DNA of 64,000 nt, taken from contig CAMZMU010000062.1 in the NCBI GenBank assembly GCA_947311845.1, positions 52,573,365 to 52,637,364 on the forward strand. Reading direction: 5' to 3'. The notes beneath the pieces were generated by a model. That model was not told the DNA's origin. It saw only the letters and a list, made by a program, of their open reading frames with translations, and did not search any database. The translations under genes were made by a program, and so were the position numbers. This DNA is from Poa pratensis. Its lineage: Eukaryota > Streptophyta > Magnoliopsida > Poales > Poaceae. How positions within the stretch are numbered: position 1 is the stretch's first letter; the number at the start of each line of letters is the position of its first letter. Positions 10,230 to 21,701 of this stretch are shown here, in pieces.

Positions 10230-11890
10230 TTGGATGAGAAGAGCATATATCCTGTCATTATTAGTGCTAACCTTTCAGCTGAAGAAGAAGAGAAATTACT
10301 TGATGTGCTTAAAGCTCACCGACCAGCCATTGGATACTCTCTTGATGATCTTAAAGGTATAAGCCCAGCTCTATGTATGCATAAAATTAATTTGGAGGAG
10401 GATGCAAAACCTGTTGTTGATTATCAACGCCGTCTCCATCCAAAAATGAAAGAAGTGGTAAGAAAGAGGTAATAAGACTTATTGAAGCTGGTATCATTTA
10501 TCCCATAGCTGATAGTAAGTGGGTTAGTCCTGTTCATTGTGTTCCTAAAAAGGGTGGAATGACTGTTGTTCCAAATGATGAGGATGAACTTGTGGCTCAA
10601 CGTACTGTTGTTGGTTATAGGATGTGTATTGATTTCAGGAAGTTAAATAAAGCAACTCGTAAAGATCATTACCCATTGCCATTTATTGATCAAATGTTAG
10701 AAAGGTTATCTAAACACTCTCACTTTTGCTATTTAGATGGTTATTCAGGTTTCTCACAAATTCCTGTCCATAAGGATGATCAAGAAAAGACCACTTTTAC
10801 TTGCCCATATGGTACATTTGCTTATAGGAGAATGCCATTCGGTTTGTGCAATGCTCCTGCTACTTTTCAAAGATGCATGAATGCTATATTTGCTGATTAT
10901 ATTGAAAAGATAATGGAAGTTTTTATGGATGATTTTTCTGTGTATGGTACTTCCTTCGATAATTGCTTGTTCAACCTTAACAAAGTTTTGCAGCGTTGTG
11001 AAGACCAACACTTAGTTCTTAATTGGGAGAAGTGTCACTTCATGGTTACTGAAGGTATTGTTCTTGGGCATAAGATTTCTGGAAGAGGAATAGAAGTTGA
11101 CCCAGCAAAGATAGAAGCTATTGAAAAGCTGCCATACCCAAGGGACATCAAAGGTATAAGAAGTTTTCTTGGGCATGCAGGTTTTTACCGTAGGTTTATT
11201 AAAGATTTCTCCAAAATATCAAAACCTCTAACCAATCTTTTGCAAAAGGATGTTCCTTTCTCTTTTAATGATGATTGTATTGAGTCCTTTAATATTTTGA
11301 AGAATGCTTTAATAAGTGCTCCTATTATTCAACCTCCTGATTGGAAATTGCCTTTTGAAATTATGTGTGATGCTAGTGATTATGCAGTTGGGGCTGTTTT
11401 GGGCCAACGTGTTGATAAGAAACTGAATGTTATTTATTATGCTAGTAGAACACTTGATGCTGCTCAAAGAATTATGCTACAACTGAAAAAGAATTTTTAG
11501 CAGTGCTATTTGCTTGTGACAAGTTTAGACCTTATATTACTGATTCAAAGTCACAATACATACTGATCATTCTGCTATTAAATACTTAATGAATAAGAAA
11601 GATGCTAAGCCTAGACTAATAAGATGGGTACTTTATTGCAAGAATTTGATTTACACATTGTTGATAGGAAAGGGGAAGATAATCAAGTAGCTGATCATCT
11701 TTCTAGAATGGAAAATATACCTGATGATCCTATTCCTATTAATGATAGCTTTGTTAATGAACAACTTGCAATATTAATGTTTCTAGTGCTAAAGTTGCAT
11801 CTCCATGGTTTGCCAACTATGCAAATTTTATTGTTGGTAAAGTTTTACCTCCACACTTCACTTTCAACAAAGAAAGAAATTCTTTTATGA
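10230..11890 (+). pseudogene. retrotransposon reverse transcriptase and RNase H, interrupted
   Basis: The longest piece (10559-11500) contains the RT core: CIDFRKLNKATRKDHYPLPF, YLDGYSGFSQIP, the FAYRRMPFGLCNAPATFQRC block and the catalytic FMDDFSVYG motif, all typical of the Athila lineage. RNase H begins at MCDASDYAVGAVLG and continues in other frames to about 11720 (DHLSRMEN). Frame breaks near 10470, 11490, 11550 and 11630 each look like loss of a single base, several in short homopolymers. The pieces convert element RNA to DNA in an intact relative; this copy cannot make a continuous product. Confidence 0.85.
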
Positions 11891-11929
11891 TCTTAGACAT
11901 TATTTTTGGGATGATCCTTTCCTTTATAA

Positions 11930-13136
11930 GAAAAGTGTGGATGGTATTATTAGACGTTGTGTACCTGAGCATGAACAACAGGCTATTATAAGAGATTGTC
12001 ATGACAGTCCCTATGGAGGGCATCATGCAGGAGATCGTACAGGTGCAAAGGTATTACAATCTGGTTTTATTGGCCTACTTTATTTAAGGATTGTGCTGAA
12101 TATGTTAAATCTTGTGATAAATGTCAAAGAGTAGGAAATATTGGTAGGAGAAATGAAATGCCTATGAATTATTCTTTACCACTTGAGCCATTTGATGTGT
12201 GGGGTTTTGACTTTATGGGACCTTTCCCAGAATCAAAGACAAAGCATACTCATATTTTGGTTGCAGTGGATTATGTTACAAAGTGGGTGGAAGCAATTCC
12301 AACCAAAAGTGCAGATCATGCCACAGCAATGACGATGCTCAAGGACATCATTTTCCCCAGGTTTGGTGTTCCTAGGTTTTTAATTACTGATGGTGGTTCT
12401 CATTTCTTACATGGTATTCTTAGAAAACATTGGCAAAATATGATGTTAACCATAGAATTGCATCTCCTTATCATCCCAAACAAGTGGACAAGTTGAATTA
12501 AGTAATAGGGAAATTAAACTCATTTTGGAAAAGACAGTGAATAAGTCTAGGTCTGATTGGCCACTTAAAATTAATGATGCATTGTGGGCTTATAGAACTG
12601 CTTTTAAAAATCCTATGGGAATGTCTCCTTATAAAATGGTTTATGGAAAAGCTTGTCATTTACCTGTTGAATTAGAACATAAAGCTAGATGGGCTATTAA
12701 ACAATTGAACTTTGATTTTAAAACTGGGAGAGAAGAGAATTCTTGATTTAAACCTACTAGATGAATGGAGAAATGAAGCTTATGAAAGTGCCAGAATGTT
12801 TAAAGAGAAAGTTAAGATTTGGCATGACAAGAAAATTAAGAGAAAAGAATTCAAAGTAGGTGATCAAGTTTTATTATACAACTCTCGTTTCAAGTTTTCT
12901 GCAGGGAAGTTGCTTCAAAGTGGCAGGGACCATTAGTGATACAGGAGGTGTACCGTTCAGGAGCTATCCGTCTTCACGGTGATATGAAAGGTAAACCTCA
13001 TGTAGTCAATGGACAACGCCTTAAACATTATATTGCAGGAAGGAGCTTCATCGGAAAGGTGGAGGAGTTGAATTTAAAGACACCGGAGGAGGTAATTGCG
13101 AAGAATTTTGCAGTTTCAGAAACCCAAAATCAATAA
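11930..13136 (+). pseudogene. retrotransposon integrase, interrupted
   Basis: The pieces carry an HHCC-type zinc-binding region ([15 protein letters not shown]; the cysteine pair lies after a frame break near 12060). The DDE core follows with [12 protein letters not shown] and [10 protein letters not shown], and the third acidic residue in the SNRE-like part beyond another break. The C-terminal DNA-binding part ends with VVNGQRLKHYIAG. No chromodomain is seen, consistent with Athila. At least four frame breaks occur in 1.2 kb. Confidence 0.8.
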
Positions 13137-13194
13137 TAGGTAACTTTTGTGTTGGAAAGTTTCTCGGAATTGCGTAATTTTTACGGAGTCATTT

Positions 13195-13457
13195 TTTATG
13201 GAAATTAACGTGTGGGACAAGAAAACTGGAAGGAACGGAGCCCGAGGAAGGAAAGAGGGGGTCCCACGCGGCCAGATTCTTTGGCCGCGTGGGCCCACTC
13301 CTTTCCCCTCGGAGTCCCGTTTCGTCTCGTTTTCGTCTCCGACGCTTCGTCTTGACCTAAAAACCGTCAATATATACCCCTTCCGCCGATCTAATCTCGC
13401 ACCGAGCGTTCTCGAGCGATCTTTGCTTTTGCTGTTTCTGTCTGTCAGGTTTTAGCC
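13195..13457 (+). promoter_or_regulatory. LTR-like hairpin and TATA module ahead of ORF3
   Basis: Positions 13263-13293 carry the same perfect 12-bp inverted repeat (CCCACGCGGCCA, 7-nt loop, TGGCCGCGTGGG) found in each LTR at 7135-7165 and 15053-15083. A CTTCGTCT stretch shared with the LTR follows, then a TATA-like TCAATATATACCCC near 13366-13379. The third ORF starts at 13458. The arrangement suggests a secondary promoter derived from LTR sequence. Confidence 0.5.
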
Positions 13458-14038
13458 ATGTCTAGCTCCGAATCCAACCATGAAGGGGAGAGCCTCCCCA
13501 AGGGAGGTGTTGTGAACCACTACCTCAACTCCGTGATGGCACCGCCGAAGATGATTTCCTTCAAGGAGGGTGTGATGCTCGTGGAGGAGGTGAAGGCTCC
13601 CAAGACCACCGGCACGGTGGAGGAAAGGCTGGATGATCTGGAGGAGAAGACCTTCAGGTATGGCACTGTTGTTGAACGCAGCCTTGATGCTCATCACTTC
13701 ATGAACCTGGAGCTGGAGAAGAAGGTTGAAGAGTACAAGGAGAGGCTCGAAGATCTGGAAGAAAGATACAAGGACGTCATCGAGAAGTTGGACAGATCCA
13801 ATGCTTTATGTGGGATGTAGAGAACCAGAACTGCGAGTATGAAGAACGCTTCAAGAAGATTGCAGAAGCTGCTACCCTCAGGTATAATAATCCACCTACA
13901 TCTTTCCGTGATGGAAGGCCTTTCCCATGGAAGATGGCGGAATGGGAGGAGGAATATGAGAAAGAAGAGGCTGCAGCAGAGGAGGCTCTAGCAAAACGTC
14001 AAGCTTGGGGAGTTCAACCTAGTCTTTATCTTTACTAG
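13458..14038 (+). pseudogene. third ORF of the Athila-like element, coiled-coil product
   Basis: The frame starts at ATG 13458 and runs 120 codons to a stop at 13818-13820. A second open frame (13808-14038) continues in a shifted frame with similar composition, so a product of roughly 190 residues was probably interrupted. The readable part has a Ser-rich start (MSSSESNHEGES) and a long Glu/Lys/Leu heptad-like region including EERLDDLEEKTF and YKERLEDLEERYKDVIEKL, a likely coiled coil. Some Athila elements carry an env-like ORF in this position; I see no clear signal peptide or transmembrane segment here, so an envelope role is not supported. Function unknown. Confidence 0.55.
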
Positions 14039-14738
14039 TTTATCATATCTATCTAGTCATGGTGTGTTTTGCTTTTATCGTTTAGTTATCAATCTCTCTT
14101 AGGCGTGTGTGAGCTCATGGAGCATTATCATGTATCCCTATCTTGTGGTTTATCAATGAATATTAAAGTATGGTGTCATCCATGATTCTCTTGTTTGGAG
14201 ATTTATGGGTAACACTCATGCAAATGAGCGTGGCATATTTAGAGGTTTCAGTCACATCTTGCCTTGAATTTAATTAACTTGAGTGTGTTGGACAATTGTA
14301 GAATTACCTCATTATAAAATAAGTAAAGAGAAGGAGTCATATGACTTGAAAATTAATAGTTTAAGGTTGAGATATAGTCTTGTAGGATAAAAAGTTAGGA
14401 AGGGTTAATGAAAAGAATATGAAACACTCTTGTTAGAATCTAGTATATTTCAGCAAAGTATAAAATATTATAATGCTTGCCATAAGGATCAAAAGCATGT
14501 GAAAAAGAGTATGATTCAATTGTCCAACATACAATGGTTATTTGCCTTCAAAAGTAAGGGGTGATTGCTAGAGCTTCTACTTATGTTGCCCTCATGTGTA
14601 TGAGTTTTAGTTCATTAATCTTTCATTGCAATTGAATATGATGATGACACAATGCTCGTATTTATTTATCAACCATAAGTCCATTGATGCATGTAATGAT
14701 CTATGTCCTTACTTACTCGAGGACGAGTAAAGGTTTAA
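14039..14738 (+). other. 3' non-coding region of the Athila-like element
   Basis: AT-rich sequence between ORF3 and the 3' LTR. No open frame of note and no tandem repeat seen. Confidence 0.6.
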
Positions 14739-14750
14739 GCTTGGGGGAGT
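14739..14750 (+). other. polypurine tract
   Basis: AGCTTGGGGGAG(T) directly abuts the 3' LTR and is the expected plus-strand primer. Confidence 0.75.
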
Positions 14751-16277
14751 TGATACGTGCATTTTATATCATCATTTATACAACTTATATTATCATATTA
14801 GAATGTTATTGGCATTGTTATATCATTGTTTTTACATGTTTTAGATGATTTATGGGACTTTCATACAAAGTCCCTATTTTTGGTATTTAATTTCTGGGAG
14901 GCAGAAAACCTCCTTTTTCTTGTTTTTAATGTTTCAGGAGCTACAGGGACCCAAATAAGAAAAGGAAAATTGCACAACTGGTTTTTCATCGGGAGAACAG
15001 CAGTGGGAAGAAGATCGAAGGGAGGAGAGCCACGAGGCCCAAAAGATGGGGGCCCACGCGGCCAGATTCTTTGGCCGCGTGGGGCCCATCATCCGGAGCC
15101 TCGGGCACTTCCTCGCTCGGGGCTTTTTAACACACCTTCGTCTCGCCCGAAAAGTCACGCCCTAATTTTCCCAAGTTCATCTGAGGCCGCGGCGGCGGCG
15201 AAACTCCTGATTCCCTCCGAGGGGGGTCAGATCCTGCTGCTCCGGAGCTCCGGAGAAGGGGGAAATCATCGTTATCGTCATCACCTCTCCTCCTTGGCGT
15301 GGGAGCAGGCCTCTACATCATCACCATCACCAAGACCAGCACCATCTCCATCATCATCTCCGTGATCCACTCCGTTCCCCTCGTAGTTTGAGAGTTGCTA
15401 TACCCTAGATACTTGTCTTGTGCTACTATTCATGTTTGTGATTGAGTACTTGTCATTATTTGGAGGTGAAGTTATATTTTCAGATTGTGTTGTACCACTT
15501 ATGCCACTGAATATCATTATGTTTGCACGTTGTGAGTAGTTCCCGTATGTTCCTGAGGGCATAGGATGAATTGGCAATGATTTATATATGACATGTGTTG
15601 GTATTTTGTCTAGTGTTTATCTTTTTATGTGATTCTATGATGGTGTTGTGCGAACGTCGACTGCACAACACTTCACCTATACAGGCTCATAGGAGAACAC
15701 CGTAGTGTAATGAATTGAGGGAGACTTGGGGGGACATGTAAACCTAATACCGAGTCATGAAGTTGCATTATGAGGGTATTAGTATCGGGGACCTTAGAGT
15801 GTAATGCTATGGTGGGACTTTATGTCTTAATAATTCTTGTGCAATCATTTACTTGGCCACATGATCCATCATAAGGGGTTTAGTTTATTTATTTAGCTAT
15901 ACCTAACAATGGCTCCGTCCAAAGAAGATTAAAACTTGACAAGATATTCAACGTGTTGTTTAATAAATCTCTATGCCTAGCAATATCCATGCCGCCCTCG
16001 GGAACGTTTTCCACATATAAGTTACACATCACTTGAGCTTGTCCTCTTGCCACATAGAGGATTGGGTTTTCTCTCTTTGAGAGATTTCACTTGCTACCAT
16101 TTATTTTCAGCATTTTTATTCTCTTGCAACTATACAACCAAAATCCCAAAAACACTTGCATCTTTTATTGTTTTATTTATCATTCTTGCTAACCAATACC
16201 TTCAGCTCCTCGTGGGTTCGACAACCTTTTCTAATCGAAAGGTACTACAATTGATCTCCTGCACTTGGGAGTCATCA
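14751..16277 (+). repeat. 3' LTR of the Athila-like element
   Basis: A 1527-bp LTR nearly identical to 6835-8345, with the hairpin at 15053-15083. Most length differences are one-base changes in homopolymers, usually shorter in the 5' LTR. Confidence 0.93.
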
Positions 16278-17390
16278 ACGTCTCAAACGTATCTATAATT
16301 TCTGATGTTCCATGGTTATATTATACCAATTGTTACATGTTTACATACACTTCATAGCATTTTTATGCATTTTCTGGGACTAACCTATTAACAAGATGCC
16401 ACAGTGCCAGTTCCTGTTTTCTGCAGTTTTTGTATTTCAGAAAAGCTGTTCTGGAAATATTCTCGGAATTGGACGAAACCTGGACATGACCTCCTATTTT
16501 TCCAACACGTTCACGAAGTCCGAAGGAGAGACGGAGGCGACCGAGGAGGGCGCCACACCCTAGGGCGGCGCGGCCCCCCTCCAACCGCGCCGTGGTGGGG
16601 TGTGGGCCCCTCGGGTCGCTCCAGCCGCTGCCCTTTCGCCTATATATTGCCTCCGCGGTGAAAACCCTAAAAGAATCGACTATTTTTTCAGAAGAGTTCC
16701 GTAGCTCCGCCGCCACCAAAAACCAAGTTTCGGGGATCAGAAGTTCCTGTTCCGGCACCCTGCCGGACGGGGATTGACCCCCGGAGCCATCTCCATCGAC
16801 CACGCCACCTCCACTTCGACTCCATGATGGTTTGTGAGTAGTTCCCCCATGGACTATGGATTCTAGCTGTAGCTAGTTGGTACTCTCTCTCCCATGTACT
16901 TCAATACAATGATCTCATGAGCTGCCTTACATGATTGAGATCCATCTGATGTAATCGGTGTTGTGTTTGTTGGGATCCGATGAATTGTTACATTATGATC
17001 AGTCTATCTATTAAAGTTTGTGAAGTTATTGTTGCTGCAATCTTGTTGTGTTTAATGTTTGTCATTAGTGCACGAGTGGCATGATCTTAGATTTAAGCTC
17101 TATAATTATTGCTTAGATTGTATCTACAAGTTGTTTGCACATGTCCTTGTCTGGAACCCGAGGCCCCGGAGTGACAGCAACTGGGATAACTGGAGGGGAT
17201 GGTTTTGACATGAGGATCACATGTTTTCACTAAGTGCTAATGCTTTGCTCCGGTGCTCTATTAAAAGGAGCACCTTAATTACCAGTAGTTTCCCTTGAGC
17301 CCCGCTGCAAACGGGCTGGTAGGACAAAAGATGACAAGGATATACATCCCGGGTACCCTATCAACACCAAAATGAACTGGTTTTCCTATA
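16278..17390 (+). mobile_element. older LTR (continuation), 3' end unclear
   Basis: Continues the 9-bp LTR tip at 6826-6834. It starts TCAAACGTATCTATAA after the duplicated ACGTC, has a TATA-like CCTATATATTGCC near 16638, then AACCCTAAAAG and a long T-rich 3' part ending with GGTAGGACAAAAGATG near 17320. It resembles a common Triticeae Gypsy LTR type. No internal retroelement genes follow, so it is a solo or truncated LTR. The end point is approximate. Confidence 0.65.
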
Positions 17391-18120
17391 TCGCGATAGT
17401 TCCGTGAGGTCTCGGGTAAATCGAATTGTGCAACAATTCTCCGAGGAAATCCTAGAGTTATTTTCACCATCTCAAGCTTGTTTCGAAACAATTGTACTAA
17501 GTTGAATCCAAGGAGAGGGACCAAATTGTCAGGGATCCGGCTTGAGTCCTAGCTACAGAGACAGATATCCAGACAGATAATTGAGGTAATTGGCTAATTC
17601 TAGAGAAAGTAAGGTACAAGAACTGGGAAAGGTAGGAGAAAGAAAGAAGAACATAGGAAAATTAGGTTTTGATATATGACGAGCCTACCCAGCCACCCAC
17701 TCTCCGGCCTTATAACCGCGACCGTGAGCCTCGTCGATAGTTCATTACAAGGTAAGCACGCTTAGGTGCTGACAGTTAATTAACCACTCTAAAACAGTAA
17801 TCAAACGAAGAGCCGGACGATGCCCATCGGACGACCGGGATGGCTTCAAACAGAACGGGTTCAGAACAGAGACCACACAGGTCCTGACACAAATACACTA
17901 ATCCTCGGAAAATAGTTGCATCCGAGGTAACCAACCTGAGTAGAAACCCATTTGCTGTGTAGATTTTGCATCCAGACCAAGTATGGATGTTTAGCCCTAA
18001 ACAAATCCTTTTCTAGGAAATTCTGTTCTACACGGAATGGTTGTGAAAGAGCAACCCGTTCGGTTTCATGTGTTCTTTTAAGCACTTACAAATTTAGTTC
18101 GTGTAATAGTGTTAGCGACC
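17391..18120. other. intergenic / bHLH upstream region
   Basis: Non-coding. CTTATAAC near 17709 could be a TATA box for the bHLH gene, but the sequence from about 17520 also looks repeat-derived. No confident element boundary is visible. Confidence 0.3.
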
Positions 18121-19617
18121 ATGAATTCTGATATGGTAAATTTCTCCTACACCGCTTGGTAGTTTTGTTTCATACGGTACTCATTACTGAAATCATTTGG
18201 CTGGATGCTTCCGCTGATGTTTGAACATCGTGCAGGTCGGTCACGAACCAAAAGTGTGAGAAGAAGGTTCCTAAGAAAATCCACAAGTCGGAGAGGGAGA
18301 AACGGAAGCGGGGCACGCAGAATGACCTGTTTAACGAGCTGGGAGCTATGCTAGGTATGTGTATCCAGCTAGTACAAAATATCAAGCTGCAGCAACACGA
18401 TTTCAGGTTGAATAAAGTTTATTTTTCTGATACATGCTTAGTTTATGGACTGTATGCGCTGCCGTCCATCCCAGTTCAGTCTTAAATTCAGCTAGAGACA
18501 GAAGTATGTGACCTTGCAGGGTGGTTGTCTCTATCCATAATTTAGCATGATGGTACGGCTCTGTGGTCATCCAAATTCTAGATTGATTTTAGAACAGATC
18601 AAGAGCCACTTAACAGTCAGCATGTATTCACATAATCTAGCTTTCTACATTTCACTATGCAAAAAAAATTTAGACCGGGGCAGGTATCTCATCACTTATT
18701 ATCATCCCCACATATCTCATACTCCCATATGTTTATGATTATTTGTCTCAAATCTACAGCTGCATCATTTTACCTATGCATTTATACTTTCTAAAGCAAC
18801 GTGAACATTTCCTTTTTCAGAGCCAGATAGGCAGAACAGTGGGAAGGCATGCGTATTGGGTGACACCACACGGATACTGAAGGATTTAGTTTCACGAGTG
18901 GAATCTCTTCGAAAGGAGAATATCACACTGAAGAATGAATCTCACTATGTAAGGTTTTTTGAATCTGCTGCAAACTTAACTTTGATTAATTTGATGATTT
19001 GTGGCTAGTATACATTGGATATGAAAATGTTAGTACAATAGCATGTGGCAAGATTTTCACAGAAAAGGAAACCAATCCCATTCACTGATACGTTCATGCC
19101 AAGTAACATCATCTAATAAGCAGGAACTGATTTATGCCATTATCATTACTCAGAAAATACGCTTCCTTAGCACTTAATCAGTGATTCCGTACCTCACTTT
19201 CCTCATGATGCAAAACAGGTCGTATTGGAGAGAAATGAACTGCGTGATGATAATAGTCTGCTGCGCAATGAAATCTTGGAGCTTCAAGACAAGCTTAGAA
19301 CGCGCCAGCAAAGCAACCCTATTTGGAGCCAGGAGGATAGTACAAGATCAGCTGTTACAGTATCTTATCCCAGAAGCAGAGTGTTCACATTACAGCATTC
19401 GCCACATTTACCAGACATCACTGCGACAACGCTTTCTCTGCAACCTGTAGTAACCGAGCAATGCTATGCTGCCCCACCACGAGAGCTACAACTCTTCCCA
19501 GAAGCTTCATCTGCATCCACTGAAGACAGCGAACTGTCACAAGACCAGGGGATTTCCAATAGCGTTACACGGCCCCAGGCACAGTACCTGACACCGGCGG
19601 CGATGTGTCTCCAGTAA
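18121..19617 (+). CDS. bHLH transcription factor, subgroup IVb (PYE/IRO3-like)
   Basis: Four exons (18121-18158, 18236-18354, 18821-18948, 19219-19617) join in phase to encode about 227 residues. The basic region and helix 1 begin at KKVPKKIHKSEREKRKRG, followed by NDLFNELGAMLEPDRQNSGK. Helix 2 and a long leucine-zipper-like coil follow (ILKDLVSRVESLRKEN, then NELRDDNSLLRNEILELQ). This layout and the NSGKA-type loop place it with subgroup IVb proteins such as Arabidopsis PYE (bHLH47) and rice IRO3, nuclear regulators of the iron-deficiency response; that function is inferred. Oddly, helix 1 has GTQ where relatives usually have an acidic and a hydrophobic residue. TTLSLQP is only a weak EAR-like motif. 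The first exon is short and its start is moderately certain. The 3' end converges on the PPR gene. Confidence 0.8.
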
Positions 19618-20019
19618 ACCAATTTCCGATCCATCCAAGAATGGGAGAGGAGCAACAATATAGTAGTGGCACTAGTGAGGAACATGTCCAACACCGGGTC
19701 TAAGTACATAACCTAGTTCACTTTACAGTTTGGAAAAGTCTAGTTTGAGCGGTGTGAGTGTCCAACAGATACATTTGTGGCTGTGCATGTAAACTCCCAT
19801 CTTTCTCGGAATCATAGTTAAATAGGTGACAACAAAAACTGCGTCTTGCAGCTGAATCGTGTATATGATAGCTGTACATGTATATGGATTATTCTCAGCA
19901 AAATTGATCCAGATGATGATACTCTGTCAGGTATCTGTGCAGAATCATATTTTCGCCTTGACAGTCCCACCTTGAGATCAGTTGGTGGTAGTTGGTTCGA
20001 TTCAGCAAGGTTAGGTATC

Positions 20020-21701
20020 TTATGAGGACACTTCAATGGAGCTGCAGCCTGCTTCTTTCTTGTCCATGACCATTTTTTGCCCTTCTAAATCCCTGACCTG
20101 TGCTATCTCATCCCAGCGGCCTTCCAATGCATATGCGTTTGACAGCAGAATGGCATCTGACGGATGGTAATTTCCCATGGCGTCCAACTGGGCCTGCACT
20201 ATCCTCCCCAGCTCAACATTACCATGGACTCTGCAGGCTGCAAGCAAAGTTCTCCACGCCATAGCATCTCCTTGAGACGATAAACTTCTTATAAGCTCAT
20301 AAGCTTCATCCAGTCGGCCCACCTTTCCCAGGAGATCGATGATGCAACCATAGTGTTCGGAGTTAGGAGATAGGCCATATTGCCGGACCATGTTCTCTAG
20401 GTGCTTCTTCCCCTCAAATACTAACCCACCATGACTACAAGCATTCAGCACCGCAAGAAAGGTGACCTTGTTAGGAGCCACACCTTCTTGTTCCATTGCA
20501 CAAAACAGGGACATCGCAGCACCTGACTGTCCATTAACCCCCAATCCCATGATCATTGCAGTCCATGCCATCACATCCCTATAACCCATTGCGTCAAAAA
20601 TTGCAACTGCCTCATTGGGGTACCCACACTTGAAGTACATATCCATCAGCGATGTCACTAGTGCAGTGTCAAGCTCAAGCCCAAGCTCCAGCGCAAGCTC
20701 ATGGATGCGACGACCGGCTGCCATTGCCCCAGATGCTCCACAAGCAGAGAGCAAACCCACAAGAGTCCCTGTATTAGGTCTCACTCCCTCCTGTATCATC
20801 CTACGCACCAAGCCCATTGCCTCCTCAATGTCCCCAGCCTTTGCGCAGCTATCCACCATGCAATTATATAGCACCAAATCCCTCCTCGTCGCCTCTTCAA
20901 AGACCTTCTTTGCACATCCAATATCGCAGTTCCTAGAATACATCCCCTCCATCGCTGCCGCCACCTTCACATCCTTGCAGAACCCTGTCTTGATGCTGAA
21001 CCCGTGCAACGCCTCTCCTCGCCACCCGCATCCAAACAAGACAACCACTGCCGTCGCACTGACATCCACACCATTCCACCTCATACCACTAAACATCTCC
21101 ACCGCTGCACCGGTCTCCCCGGCCCTGACATAGCTCCCGATCATCGTGTTCCACGACACGGCATCCCTCTCAGGCATTTCATCGAACATCCTCCGCGCGA
21201 CCACCATGTTCCCTAGGCAGCAGTAGAAGTGGCACAGGACGTTGCCCAGGCTGACGACCCCTAAGAACCCGTACTGAAACAAGAGGGCGTGGACCTGCCG
21301 CCCTAGCAGGGCCGCCGCGTCGTCGTGGGGGTTCTTGGCGCAGAGCGCGACGAGCGGCTGGAACGCGAACTCGTCCAGCGCGGGGAGGCGCGCCCGCGCG
21401 GAGGCGAGGACGGCGAGAGAGGCGGAGGCGGCGGAGGGGAAGGAGGGCGACGCGGATAGGGCGCGGAGAAGGGTGGTGTGGTGGAAGAGGGTGGGCACGG
21501 GATGGCAGCGAAGATGGAGAGCGCGTAAGGGAGCGGCGCGAGCGGGGAGGCGAGGAGCCTGGCGGTGGGGAGCGCGTGGTGCGGGAAGAGCGACACCTTG
21601 ATCATGGCGGCGTGGAGCTGTAGGAGGTGGGAAGGCCGCGTCGCCGACCTGAGCAGCGCCGTGATCGCCATGACCAGCGGCTTCTGCCGCGGCGGCGCCA
21701 T
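20020..21701 (-). pseudogene. PPR protein (PLS class, E subgroup) with one frameshift
   Basis: An intronless pentatricopeptide repeat gene. The natural start is ATG 21699-21701 (MAPPRQKPLVMAITALLRSA), followed by an organelle-type N-terminus with HLLQLHAAMIKV. The frame changes at a G-run on the plus strand (21493-21495), after IFAAIPC. Everything downstream to the stop at 20020 is one open frame of P, L and S repeats (for example ERDAVSWNTMIGSYVRAG, RDVMAWTAMIMGLGVNG). It ends with an E-type region (AMAWRTLLAACRVHGNVELG ... GCSSIEVSS) and lacks a DYW domain. Such proteins edit or process mitochondrial or plastid RNA. The longer open frame starting at 21828 reads through the promoter and is not the true N-terminus. 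The break is either a real pseudogenising deletion or a homopolymer error. Confidence 0.85.

Larger units (their letters stand above)
6835..16277 (+). mobile_element. complete Athila-like Gypsy LTR retrotransposon
   Basis: The element has two LTRs (6835-8345 and 14751-16277) with TG...CA ends, a perfect 5-bp target duplication ACGTC (6830-6834 and 16278-16282), a tRNA-Asp-type primer binding site, a purine-rich tract before the 3' LTR, and gag, protease, reverse transcriptase, RNase H and integrase regions in that order. The RT matches Athila-lineage Gypsy elements. A third ORF with its own promoter-like leader lies after integrase. The LTRs differ by about 13-17 substitutions by eye (near 1%) plus a similar number of single-base indels, so insertion is recent. 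Several frame interruptions in gag-pol mean it is not autonomous as written. Confidence 0.93.
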
